Shown here one piece after another: positions 23,485 to 34,070 of a stretch of 64,000 bases of DNA. Position 1 is the stretch's first letter, and every line of letters starts with the position of its first letter. The stretch lies in NCBI GenBank assembly GCA_021399445.1, contig JAJTUQ010000003.1, positions 6,696,001-6,760,000 on the forward strand, given 5' to 3'. The translations under genes were made by a program, and so were the position numbers. This DNA is from Xylogone sp. PMI_703 (lineage: Eukaryota > Ascomycota > Leotiomycetes). The notes under the pieces are model-generated. The model searched no databases. It worked only from the letters and a program-made list of their open reading frames with translations, and was not told the origin of the DNA.

Positions 23485-24376
23485 TCATCCTCTTGAGCTA
23501 AAATGTCTATCAAACCATTTCAGCGCTTGTTCCTCAGCTTCCTCACTTTGCTCAACTTGTTTGGGGTTGAAAGGATCACCTCTGACTGAGAAGCCGTGAC
23601 CTGCGCCAGGATATACGGTTACTTGTGTATCAACATTTTCCAACTTCCCCCAGATTTCTTCGACTTGCTTTATCTTGGCCGGTGGCAGCATCATGTCTTT
23701 ATCTCCAATTGCTAGCGAAACGGGTTTCTGGATTGCCACAAAGTCCGTTGGGATATTGACATTACTTGGATGAGCTATGAATGCGGCGTCTATTAGAGGT
23801 ATATCATCCACCGCGGCCATTCCGCTAGCAAGTTTGAGAACGTGTAATCCTCCCCAACAAAAGCCAGCAGCACCAATTGGGAGATGTCCTTCGGATTTTC
23901 GTAGCTCCTCAAAGAATGACTGCACCTTCGGCATCGATACAGAAAGTCGGTTTCTTATTAAAAATGGGACAAATCCACGCATAGCCATTGCTCCATAATA
24001 ACTGGTTCTTTATATTAGTTCCAGCAAATATGTATGAAGATATCGAGTTTACGTACGGTATCTGGAAGTATTCTATAACACTTTTTTTCTTCATTAGCTT
24101 CCCAAACACATCTATCATCCAAGGAGGAGCCGCATTGTCATCCATGAAATCCGGAAGGTAAACTTTGAAATTCCCAAGGGCTGCATATCGATCTACAAGT
24201 ATCCTGTTATTGACGAACTTCCAACCAAATGCGTCCGGGACAATGACGATTATCCCTCTAATTGTAGCGGGATCGCTAGGCTGAGCTACGTAGGTCTGTC
24301 GATTATAAATGGTAGCGGTGCTGCCTTTTGGCTCAGCGGTCTTCGCATGCCCGGAAAAGCACTGAGAACAGGACAT
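23485..24376 (-). CDS. Dienelactone hydrolase family protein
   Basis: Cytosolic alpha/beta hydrolase of 278 residues in the dienelactone hydrolase family, which opens lactone or ester rings with a Cys-Asp-His triad. Visible elements are the N-terminal CSQCFSGH, GIIVIVPDAFGW, the nucleophile motif GFCWGG (Cys), an acid residue in IGDKDMMLPP, and the catalytic histidine in GAGHGFSVRGD. Two exons, 24376-24057 and 24001-23485, are separated by a 55-base intron (GTACGT/CAG) whose removal gives IPYYGAMAMRGF in frame. Physiological substrate unknown; fungal members are often near aromatic or secondary-metabolism genes, and an O-methyltransferase lies just upstream in the same orientation. Confidence 0.9.
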
Positions 24377-24777
24377 GATTTATTTTTGCCTTGGATGCAT
24401 GATAGACGTTTTGGTTGTGGGAGAATGGGAATTGATTTTGAAATGCAGGAGTCCTATTTATGAGAAAATCAGAGCTTATTTCTTCCTTGAAGATCCGGTG
24501 CTACCCGCGACGCATCGCTCCGACTAGGATGTACCGTGTAATAGCAGTGATGAACACGTACTCACCAGGTCAGTGTGTCGTTCGGTGAAACCCCCTGGAC
24601 CTAGTGGACATTAAAATGCTAGAAGAGATGCATAATTTATCTAATCCATACATACTCGCAAATACAATCGCTTGAAAGGGATTGATAACTATTTATTGGC
24701 TGTTTATCCTTGGAGGAGTTTCAATTCGCTGGGAGATTTTGAGGTCTAATTTTAAACTAAATAAACGCTGCTGTTAT
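24377..24777. other. Intergenic, no gene seen
   Basis: Region between two leftward genes, acting as promoter for the dienelactone hydrolase and 3' flank of the O-methyltransferase. Confidence 0.45.
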
Positions 24778-26320
24778 TCAAGCTTGAAGCGGGGACAGTT
24801 CTGCTTCTATCAAACTCTCCGTTCCTTCTTCGTATGTCCAAATATGTATCACCGACAGTCCGACAGACGCTAAAAGCTCTCTCCATGCAGCCTCAGTACG
24901 TTCAGTTGAGGAGAATGCCGACATCATTACTAAATCAAGTCCAGTGCTCTTCCAGTGCGCATTTCTGTCGGGAATTACATTCTCGTTGATTAGTATCTTG
25001 CTATAACCTCTAGTCATGCTAGGTATGATATTCCGAAGGATCTCGCGGCACTTTTCGTCTGGCCAGTCGTGTAGCACAGAGTGTAGATAGTAAAATTGGG
25101 CCCCTGCAGGTGGTCGAAACCGTTAATTGTTATGGATTTAAGATGGCATCTCAGGTCTATTACCTTGAATTGGTTGTCTAGTGAACATATCATGGACCAT
25201 TAGTTCAATTTCTTGAGGAAGCTCAGTTGCTTGGTTAATGACTTCGGGCAATTCCTGCAACACCAACCGCCCCGGTATATCGGAATGCTCTTCTCGAAAT
25301 GCCGTAATATCTCGACCAATCCCCCCAGCTATATCGACTAAGAGAACCGGACCATCGTGATGTTTGGATTTATCCTTTGGCTTGAGTAGATCTCTGATTG
25401 GAACACAAGCAGGATCAGTCCATCGTGCGCGCTCTATGGTGTACCCCAACATGTGGTTGTTGAAGTGAGTCTGGCTCTCAAGGTGTTGAGCCAAGTACTC
25501 AAATAGGTGAAGTGAAGTATTGTGTCCGGATTGGAAAGCACTATGTAGGCTATCTTCAGGATTCTTGTATTCTGTTTTAGAAAGAAACTTGGGAAGGTCG
25601 GCAAACGCTGGTCCCAACACATCAAAACTGGTACACTTAATATATTTCCAAAAAAAACAAAAAAAAAAAAACTTTTGAAAGATTCAATTTCATTCCCATA
25701 AACCAGAACTAATAAACGTGACTTACCAGAATGGTATACCATCTCTATATTTGGGCTGGGTTAGGGCATTTGAGAGGGGAGTTGAGCTGTAACTATCAAT
25801 GTCCGTCTCACGAATGACTCCCATGGAAGCTAGGTGCCTGAGTATACGCTCTGTAACTTATTAGCAGGAAGAACTAAGAATAAGATCATTTACCAATATC
25901 TTCTATCCATTGGCTTTAATCATTATTCATTTTTGGGACTCATACTCAGCAATTTTGGATCCGTTTCAGTCATCTTAGCCAATTCCTGGCTTCTGATCGA
26001 CTCTTCCCCTTTATCCTTCAACTTATCAAACAATCTTATATCTATAGCAACCCTCATACAACTATTAAGTGGCATCTTCAAAGTATATTCATTGATTATT
26101 ATTTGATTCAATAACGCAAGTAAATATAGGACAAGTCGGAGTCACTTACTTCTGCCCATTCCATTCTCAGAATTGCTTCTATTGGTGTTTCGAGAGCAAG
26201 GTAAAGTGATCGTACAGTTTTTAATAAGTCTTTCCACATTGAGTTATTGCCTTGGGCAAAAGCAGTTCCCTGGGAGTTAACTTGGTCAAGGAGAGCCGCG
26301 ACGGAGGTGGGAAGTGACAT
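24778..26320 (-). CDS. SAM-dependent O-methyltransferase (class II)
   Basis: Fungal O-methyltransferase of the plant-type/sterigmatocystin 8-O-methyltransferase group, transferring methyl from S-adenosylmethionine to a hydroxyl of an aromatic metabolite. Exon 1 starts at 26320. Later exons give the dimerisation/winged-helix region (CMRVAIDIRLFDKL, RILRHLASMGV), the SAM site LLVDIAGGIGRD, LQELPEVI, the catalytic region FYYLHSVLHDWPDEKC with the expected His-Asp, and the terminal motif ILINENVIPD. Four introns are inferred: after EWAE, after KLL, after GIPFW (with a long T/A-rich run), and after RQPIQ (GTAATA to CTGCAG). All joins are in the family's expected order. It may act with the neighbouring dienelactone hydrolase, but that is inference from position only. 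Confidence 0.85.
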
Positions 26321-27241
26321 AGTGTAAAATATTTATGTTGCTATCGTTTATGGAGGTTAATTGAGTGTAAATATGATATTTGACTATTTACATATAAAAT
26401 ATCACTTGACAACTCTCGAGATATACATTTTTATATTATATTGCCTCTCCATAATTTTTCGAGAGAGCAAGATTCGCTCGCATTTCCTGCTGCTTTGAAA
26501 CAAAAAATTTGAGTAGGTGCTACAAGTAAATTGGAGTCGAAGTGGCTGAACTCAGCTGTCTAAGTTGGCTTTTTCACTTTTGTATTCTTTAATTGTAGAT
26601 CCTCTTATTGCATATAAATTTGCGATGAAGCTTATCAATTCATGACAACTAGAATGAAATGTGTATACGGCTTACGCTGAGCACTAGCTATGTTGAGCTA
26701 AGAATGCGTGCGCTATTTCGTAAATTTGACCTGCATACTTCATCCCTGCTGAGCCTGCATCACGCTCCGCGCAATTTCGGCCTGAAAGGGTCGTATTTGC
26801 TAGCTCTTATCAAAGAAACAATCTCCGATAACCAATCTTTATATGATATGATAGTTGTGGGCTTGTGCTCCGAGGATGGTCCATCCTTTCTTGCAACTTT
26901 CCTTCTGGCCACTAATGTATGTCTGTTAGCAGCCTGCAGTGTCGATCGGCAAGGATCTCTGTCGGTATAGACTTCACGCTTCTGTACTATTGCAAGAATA
27001 CTGATACGCCGAAAATGTAACAAAGCTTGTATCAGCCACATGCAATAATACAGTCATCGTACCCCATAAAATAAGGCTTTGTACATATTTCTCCCAGAAC
27101 ATACCCGTTCAGTATTAAAATTTGCATAATGCTCATTGGTTCTTGAACAGTCTAACTAAAATGTGCAAGTTTTATTTAGTATGGAGGGCTGAAAAAGATG
27201 ATGCTGGTCATGCATCATTCCATCTTCTGATTCTATTGGAG
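26321..27241. other. Intergenic, no gene seen
   Basis: About 0.9 kb with only short frames (for example 26659-26970) lacking domains. It contains the promoter of the leftward O-methyltransferase and the 3' flank of the HNH gene. Confidence 0.45.
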
Positions 27242-28412
27242 TCACGCGATTAAGGACCCCAAACGTGTGAATAATTCCTCCTCCATCCTCTCGGCTGCAT
27301 CCGGCTGGGATAAGATCTTACCCACGTCATTGGGGCCAAGATCCTGGTCCCATGGTTGAAACCCTCCATTACCTTTCATGAACCGTAGTATGCACATACG
27401 TAGATGCCATCGCAGTAAACCAGGGCTTACTCGATGGTTTGGATCTACGCCATCGACAGCACTTCTCTGAAGATATCTTCCTCCTATTTTCCGAGAATCT
27501 GCACCAAAATAAATGATTTTGAAATCTTCCTATAAGTGCAACGGATATAAGTCAGCTATATCACTAGTAAACTCCAAAGACTTACATCAGGGTCAACACC
27601 AATACCAAACGAGTCCCACTTTTTATGCAGACCACATTCAAGTAGAAGGCCATTCTGTAAAGAGTATAGTCCGGAAAGGCCGATTTGATTAGCAGGAGTA
27701 GTGTCGGTGATCCAACGCTGACGGCACTGCTGTCCGTTCCATTCCACTACTTTACTAACAGGATATATATGGACTGCTTCAAGTCCAAGGTAAGGATCAT
27801 CGTCGAACGAATCAATCTCTCCAGAAATGACGCATTTTCCATCTCTATCTCGGAGGCCATCTCGAAAGTGACCCTGCTGTAAAAAGTTAGGTATGACTGC
27901 AGCATTAAAAGATTTGTAACTAACCAGATTATTTCGGCCAATATAGCTCTGAGATGACGTAGGACTTCCTGAGTAAACCCGCCTAGGTGCACTTTCAGAT
28001 GTTAATCTGACATGGATTTGGTTTCTATCTATACTATAGTTTAGCAATTGTTATATGTTTCAATTTACATCTCATTAGACTCACTATGATCTAAAACCAT
28101 ATATCTGCCGATGCTAACCACGTTGTAATCTTCTCGGCAAAGCTCAGTACCCACAGACTCATCTGGATTGATACGAAATAATCCCCATTGAATTTGAGGT
28201 TGGTCGGGGAATTCAAAGATTGTATCACAATAACGGTAGATCATTCTTGGATTTACGTAATTCGATTCTTCCCGCAAGGTCAGTCCTGTCAATGTTAACC
28301 GCTTCATCTCACTATAACGGACATATTTCTGACCGGCTAAAATCTTTCCTTGAGTAGAATAAATAAGTAAGTTTGGGCGAAGTGACGTTGGTGATTCAAA
28401 CTTGATATTCAT
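27242..28412 (-). CDS. HNH-nuclease-domain protein (fungal)
   Basis: Fungal protein with a C-terminal HNH-type domain of the HNH_2 kind. The N-terminal half (from 28412) is a fungal-specific region without known function. The HNH part reads RDGKCVISGEI, then GLEAVHIYPVSK with the first histidine, NGLLLECGLHKKWDSFGIGVDPD with the second, and EDFKIIYFGAD. Introns are inferred near 28030-28065 (short), at about 27931-27877, and at 27587-27521 (GTAAGT to TATAG), giving about 325 residues. The last exon ends RLGSLIA then stop at 27242. Such genes are numerous in filamentous fungi; nuclease activity has not generally been shown and the cellular role is unknown. Confidence 0.75.
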
Positions 28413-28688
28413 TGTACCAAGTTAATTGAATAACTCGTGACAAATCAGAGGATGACCATTAAAGAAAGTGAAGATTGATGTGTAGGTGTAAGGTGATATT
28501 CACTATCCGAGGCCATGATTGGATGTCACTGATGGCCCATATATTCAATTTTACTTAAAATGTACTAAATCAATTAATTTGCCGATAATTCTCAAGCTAA
28601 TTAGGGAACTTATTACTACCATATTCTAAGGGTGGGAGGGGCGATCCCTACAGCCTGCTCTGTATCTCCAACAACATATCAAGCTGCA

Positions 28689-30470
28689 ATGTCAAAATCT
28701 CGTTATGACCAGTTTCGGTCATTTGAATGCAAGATAATCATAGGTGGCGAGTCTGAGGGAGTAGTTCTAGCAAGCCCGGTAGCATTAAGTTTTTGGGGAG
28801 GGGTAAACCCAGAAACTGGTGAAATCATCGACCATCATCATCCTCTTTTTGGCCAATCTTTAGCGGGGAAAGTACTTGTCGTACCAAATAGCCGGGGATC
28901 TTGTTCAGGTAGCGGTGTTATTTTAGAGCTGCTCCTAAATGGACATAGTCCTAAAGCCCTTCTGTTTGAACGTGATGAGTTGATCTTAACGCTGGGAGTC
29001 ATCGTTGCTAGTGAGTTGTTTGGGAAATCTATTCCTATTGTACAACTCCCCTCCGCAGTATTTCAAGATGTTTTAAAGGCACCTTGGCTGCGAGTTCGAG
29101 ATAATCAGGTTGATTACATATATGGGCCTGTTCTAGAGGAACATAATTACATTATACCGAAACCCGAGAAACCTGCAATTGAAGCTCAGGCCCTTATTTC
29201 ACCGTCCGTCTCGCTGTCACCTTTCGATCGCCAGCTCCTTGAAGGTGTTTATGGCAAAGCAGCCCAAGCTGCAGCACGGATAGTCCTCAGGGTAGCTATC
29301 ATTCAGAATGCATCGGAGCTTATTGATATCAAACAGGCCCACATAGATGGCTGTGTTTACACTGGGCCTGCCACCCTTAAATTTGCACAGAAGCTTAATG
29401 AACTGGGGGCGAAGGTTCGCATCCCAGCATCTATGAATTCAATTTCTATAGACAGGCTGCGTTGGCATGCCCAAGGCGTAGACCCCGCACTGGGTAATCC
29501 GGCCAGTGAATTGGCAGATGCCTACATTAGGATGGGAGTTTCCCCAAGCTACACCTGTGCACCGTATCTGCTTAATACTGCCCCGAACAGAGACGAGCAT
29601 ATCGCATGGGCAGAGTCAAATGCAGCAGTTTTTGCAAATAGCGTTCTAGGTTCGAGGACAATCAAGTGCCCAGACTACCTTGATATCTGCGTTGCATTGA
29701 CTGGAAGAGCACCAAATTCAGGCTGCCACCTCACAACCAACCGACGGGCTCAAATCAAGGTCGAGCTTTCACAGGTTAGCAATGCGGATGACTCTTTGTT
29801 TCCACTTCTTGGCTATGTAGTGGGTCATATAGCAGAAGACAGGATACCCATTGTCACGAGGCTGGAGAATATCCCAACTACGAAGGATGATCTCAAAGCA
29901 TTTAGTGCGGCCTTTGCCACAACATCGAGTGCCCCAATGTTTCATCTAGCTTCCATAACTCCCGAAGCATTAGGAGTCAAGGATTTAGAATTGCAACTAT
30001 CTGTCCCCTTATATGCTGCTGTTGGTATATCTGATCTTGCAAATGCATGGGACCAGTTCAATAGAGGAGGTACTAAAATCGATCTTGTATCCTTAGGGAA
30101 TCCACACTTTTCATATGATGAGTTTTTCAAGGTCTCAAACTTGTGTGCTGGCAAAAGAAAGGCAGACAGTGTATCACTAGTGATAACATGCGGCCGTGAT
30201 ACATATGCAAAGGCATACAGAGATGGCTATATTCCGGCATTAGAGGATTTTGGAGCTCAGATTATCACAGACACGTGCTGGTGTATGATTGTTGAGCCAG
30301 TTATTCCTATTCAAGCTACCACCATTATGACAAACTCTGCAAAGTATGCGCATTACGGTCCGGGATTGACTGGTCGTCAGATAAGGTTTGGGAGCTTGTC
30401 CCAGTGTATTGATGCCGCCTGTAGCGGAGAGGCAAGTCATAACCTCCCGTTCTGGTTGACGGCCAATTGA
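28689..30470 (+). CDS. Aconitase X, fused small and large domains
   Basis: Single-exon protein of 593 residues, a fusion of the swivel (formerly DUF126) and catalytic (formerly DUF521) domains of aconitase X. The swivel domain comes first, with HPLFGQSLAGKVLVVP and RGSCSGSGVILELL. The catalytic domain starts near residue 190 (LLEGVYGKAAQAAARIVL) and contains HIDGCVYTGPA, the KVRIPASMNSISID region, APYLLNTAPN, WAESNAAVFANSV, LTGRAPNSGCH, and the C-terminal TDTCWCM with TNSAKYAHYGPGL. Bacterial and archaeal relatives are Fe-S dehydratases (cis-3-hydroxyproline or mevalonate 5-phosphate). The fungal substrate is not established. The ATG at 28689 is the first methionine in frame. A degraded copy of its 3' end lies at 37.46-37.64 kb. 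Confidence 0.9.
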   Translation: MSKSRYDQFRSFECKIIIGGESEGVVLASPVALSFWGGVNPETGEIIDHHHPLFGQSLAGKVLVVPNSRGSCSGSGVILELLLNGHSPKALLFERDELILTLGVIVASELFGKSIPIVQLPSAVFQDVLKAPWLRVRDNQVDYIYGPVLEEHNYIIPKPEKPAIEAQALISPSVSLSPFDRQLLEGVYGKAAQAAARIVLRVAIIQNASELIDIKQAHIDGCVYTGPATLKFAQKLNELGAKVRIPASMNSISIDRLRWHAQGVDPALGNPASELADAYIRMGVSPSYTCAPYLLNTAPNRDEHIAWAESNAAVFANSVLGSRTIKCPDYLDICVALTGRAPNSGCHLTTNRRAQIKVELSQVSNADDSLFPLLGYVVGHIAEDRIPIVTRLENIPTTKDDLKAFSAAFATTSSAPMFHLASITPEALGVKDLELQLSVPLYAAVGISDLANAWDQFNRGGTKIDLVSLGNPHFSYDEFFKVSNLCAGKRKADSVSLVITCGRDTYAKAYRDGYIPALEDFGAQIITDTCWCMIVEPVIPIQATTIMTNSAKYAHYGPGLTGRQIRFGSLSQCIDAACSGEASHNLPFWLTAN

Positions 30471-30644
30471 GGTAGCAATTACATTTCTATAACAAAATAA
30501 GTGAGACAACTGAATTATTATGATAATATCTCGGATACTTTATTGAGCATATCGAAGTAGTATCAACTATAGTGAAAACTACAATAGCAAACATGAGGTG
30601 TTATTTCAACAAACATATTGTCTTCAGTAACTTTAAAGGACACA

Positions 30645-30935
30645 ACCCCCCTCTGGTGCCACCACCCCCCGTCCTCCGTGGAGACTTTAGCTGTGGGCGA
30701 ATGGTTGCGGTGGTGGTCCCGTTACCAGCGAATTCGATAGTAGGGGACGGAGTCCATGCCAGAACACCTTTGGGGCTCTCAAATCATTCTGCTTGAAGGA
30801 CGGTTGGCTAAGCTCCCTGGGACTTTTAGTTTATGACACCGATGGCTACTGAAGTGGCCATGAAGTAGGTTTATTTCGGAATATGGTCTGAAGGAGGATG
30901 TGTCATCCTAGAGGACTGGCGGAGTTACGTGTTTC
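30645..30935 (+). pseudogene. Degraded copy of the 3' end of the 33 kb cysteine-rich gene
   Basis: This stretch matches about 33195-33505 in the same orientation. The Pro-rich codon run (CCACCACCCCCCG), TCCTCCGTGGAG, CTCAAATCATTCTGCTTG, GGACTTTTAGTTTATG and GAGGATG blocks are in order. Stops and indels destroy the frame. It begins about 175 bases after the aconitase X stop codon. Confidence 0.8.
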
Positions 30936-31841
30936 TTCTTCTGCCTGAGTTGCAACTACTGGTTCACATTGTATGCTTCAAGTATCGGTGATACGGAAAC
31001 TCTATACACAGCTAGCTGCGGCAGAGGATAGTAATCACTCTCTAACACTCATTCGTATACGATCATCGAAGCAAATGAGACCGATGCCAAAAGAAATATA
31101 TTCCGAGGCTCTCTCTGTGTTATACAGTATTTCACACTCTGAAAACTTACTTTCAGCTTGAGTCTGCGCTGCATATGAACTAACCGCGTCCAACGTCATA
31201 ATTAAATATGTAAACTTATTCAGCTTTTGACAACTTCTTTCTTATTGTTGGGATCCAGTCACGTGTACTTAGCACTAGTCCCAATCGGGAAGGGGGAGTA
31301 TACTACTCCTCCACCCGCACCCACTCAATATATTCACCATGCAACTACCAAACCACCGATTCACCCGTACGTATACGTTACGTACTGTGAGTAGGTGGGA
31401 GAGTAGTAAACCCACACTTATGTTATTGGTAAATAATTATGCTACATATGTGGCTCATAATCATGAAACGGGAAGTAAAAGTGGTAAAATATGTTTAGAA
31501 TGTGGGTGCTTTAATGTGATAAAATCATCACTTTCAGGTATTGTCTTTTGAGTAATGTAAAGATTACTTGAACGAAAGTCTAAGTTGGTTCCTCTAATCC
31601 CTGTCACTTTAAGTTTTGTTGCCATTCATACGCTCAATCACAACATTGGGTCGAACAGGTGCATGCGGCGTCAATGTTCGACACGTATAAGGGTATGGAT
31701 TCTATAAAATCCCAGTCAGTCAGAAAAACAAATATCGCAAATGGGAATTCCAAAGAAAGAAAAACGGGGAGATTGTTATGGATGGTAAGATATACCTTCT
31801 GAGTTTCGTTTTGATAGGATAAGGGATTTTCCGGAGTGAAT
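30936..31841. other. Intergenic, no gene seen
   Basis: No supported gene. The segment at 31270-31420 has short pyrimidine-rich and palindromic stretches (GTATACTACTCC and similar) but no element could be delimited. Confidence 0.4.
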
Positions 31842-32790
31842 TCAAGGTCCAAGCCGATGTTTGGCGATGTTTGGTGATTTCGGGTCAAGGAAGGTTGCAA
31901 GTGTTGGAGGCGTGGTAGTGCTCGCCATTCCATCAGGGCATGGGACTTCGAAATCTGTAGCTGTTCGTGGAACGACAGGAAGACCTGACACATCCAAGGG
32001 CCAAGATGAACCTTTCTTGTCACTTCCAATAGTTCTCAAGGCTGACTTTACCGTGTCTATAGTTTCTCCTCTGGATAACAATATGCTAACTAAGCCCGAT
32101 GTTATGGCAGCTGCTCCAGAGGTTCCATTGGCAAATCTGTAACTGGTACTTGATCAAAAATCTGCACAAATAACGTTCACACCGATGGTGTATACCGAAA
32201 GATAACCCTTGAGTCCCGAATCCAAGAAAGTGGAGAATTCAGCTCGTAGGCCATTTTGATCTGCTGCTCCCACAACTATATGGTTAGTATCTGACCCAGC
32301 CCATCTTTGAGGGGTATGGGCAGATAGATCGTTAGTAGCGTTATTGCCAGCGGACATAACGGTGGCAATATTCGCGTTATTGAACCTTGTGAGAACTGGA
32401 TCAGTTTTGTCATCCAGTTGTTGTTGAAGAAACGTATTGTTACCTCTAAGCTGCGAAGTCGGAGTCACAAAGGACATATTAATAACTGCCTTTGGATTTC
32501 CTCTACTCTGATGCGCCTCGAGGATACCTACCACTGCTCGAGACACGCTTCCAATGGAAGGAGCCCCAGCAGCAATAGCCTTGACTGGGATGATATTTGC
32601 CAAAGGGTTTGTGCCCACGCTTTTCCCTCTAAACATAATTGTTAGTTGCTTTTGTTCAGTAATATAGTATCATGGTTATCCTCTCATTTAAGCATAGAAA
32701 AGGAAGACATACGCTACAAGAGACGCTATGCCTGTTCCATGTCCGCCCGGGTCAGTCATTATATCGAATGGAATTATCCCAGGGAATGGA
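31842..32790 (-). pseudogene. Subtilase (peptidase S8) fragment
   Basis: Leftward remains of a secreted or vacuolar subtilisin-type protease. Reading from about 32790: GGHGTGIASLVA holds the catalytic histidine. An intron (GTATGT to TTTAG) leads to GKSVGTNPLANIIPVKA. The oxyanion asparagine region IATVMSAGNN and FSTFLDSGLKG follow, then RFANGTSGAAA with the catalytic serine. An in-frame TGA at 32154 separates the last two parts. The segment with the catalytic aspartate and the whole propeptide are absent: sequence to the right belongs to an oppositely oriented gene. Missing 5' end plus internal stop make it a pseudogene. Confidence 0.75.
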
Positions 32791-33518
32791 CCGACGTGGC
32801 CCGATGCCAAGGCAATCTCGTTGGGTGCGAGTGCACAGCAACATCAGTAAGTCTCTGTAGCCCTCTACCACTCTTTCGTGCTAGATGATGGCTAACTGAC
32901 TGCACAGAATACATGTGGGCAAATACAGGATTGCGATCTCAATGGCTGTAACGGCCAGTTCACAGACAGCCAGGACCCGGCGAGATGCACGGGGAAGTTC
33001 GCAGGTTGCGTCTGCAACCCAGTCGCAGTAAGTTTGCCGGCAACTTTGACACCTGCACCTATTCGCGCACTAACCATTAGTGATTTCAGTCCACGTGTGG
33101 AGATCGGAAGTATGATAAAGATAATTGTCGCGGTGTTATGACTTCGACTGGATGGGTATGCACCGAGACCTACTTCGGCTGCCAGTGCGATCCTCCTCAG
33201 GCGCCACCACCACCACCCCCCGGTCCTCCGTGGAGCCTTTTCGCATGGGGGAATGACGCTTGTAGTGGTACCTATAGTAGCAATTTCGATAGTGGGACAA
33301 ATGGCCCGTGCCAAGAGACCTTTGGGAGTCTCAAATCATTCTGCTTGGAGGCTGGTTGGCCAAGCTCCGTGGAACTTTTAGTTTATGGTACCGGTGGATG
33401 CAGTGGCCATGAAATAGCTTCATTTGGGAGTATGGATGGAAATTGTAACTCGCGGCCATCTGAGGGAGGATGCTTCGTCTTAGAGAACTGGCGAAGTTTC
33501 CGGGTTGTGGGTGTGTAA
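32780..33518 (+). pseudogene. C-terminal fragment of a cysteine-rich extracellular repeat protein
   Basis: Rightward exons read ARCQGNLVGCECTATS, intron GTAAGT to ACAG, NTCGQIQDCDLNGCNGQF and CTGKFAGCVCNPVA, intron GTAAGT to TTCAG, then STCGDRKYDKDNC, WVCTETYFGCQCDPPQ, a PPPPPP linker, and a final module with CSGTYSSNFDSG and GGCSGHEIASFGS up to a stop at 33518. The C-x-x-NGC-x-G...GC-x-C repeat is found in the C-termini of secreted fungal hydrolases (GDSL lipases, glucanases, chitinases), where it probably binds cell-wall glycan. No start codon, signal peptide or catalytic domain exists upstream; the neighbouring sequence is the subtilase fragment. Expression as a short protein is unlikely but not excluded. 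Confidence 0.65.
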
Positions 33519-34070
33519 ACTTAGGATTTGATGGAACAGTTGGTGGGTATTCGAACGGGAGAGGTGGCACAAAACATTAGTCTACATATTTTATACGAGA
33601 TCTGACAGTTACGTGGTGATCTCTGCTCTAGCTATGGTCATCGGCCCAAGACCCTTTGAGCTACCAACATGATCGGAAGCCCAGAGGGGCCTATGATGAA
33701 GTCAAGAGTACTGCAATGAAATCAAAGAACTATCAATAGCCGTACGAAAAACAAGATATCCCTGATTTCAACGGTGTCCCATTTGCCACAGTAGATTCTG
33801 GATAATCAAACATAAGAAACGCTGCCAACAGGCAGAGCAGGCAGAGCAGGCAGTCGTCCTCTTTAGGGCAGCACTGGGCAGGTCAACGGCGTTGCCTGAA
33901 CTAGCCGATGCCGCACCAACCCTCAACGAGAGGGTTCCACTTACCGCTCGATAGCGTTGTTGAGCTGCACATCAAGATTTCATCAATATTTATAGACGTT
34001 CTTTTCTGCGAATATTTGCTTTTTCAATTCTCAAGAACAGCATTCATTAATAAATTCTTTTTCTGGAATC
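33519..34070. other. Intergenic, no gene seen
   Basis: Promoter region of the F-box gene. It contains a small tandem repeat of the 9-mer CAGGCAGAG, nearly three copies, at about 33829-33853. Confidence 0.5.

Noticed and set aside
26659..27041. Overlapping frames on both strands
   Set aside because: Short and mutually antisense, without motifs.
30572..30796. 74-residue plus-strand frame
   Set aside because: It lies within the degraded copy of the cysteine-rich gene 3' end and uses a different frame from the original protein.
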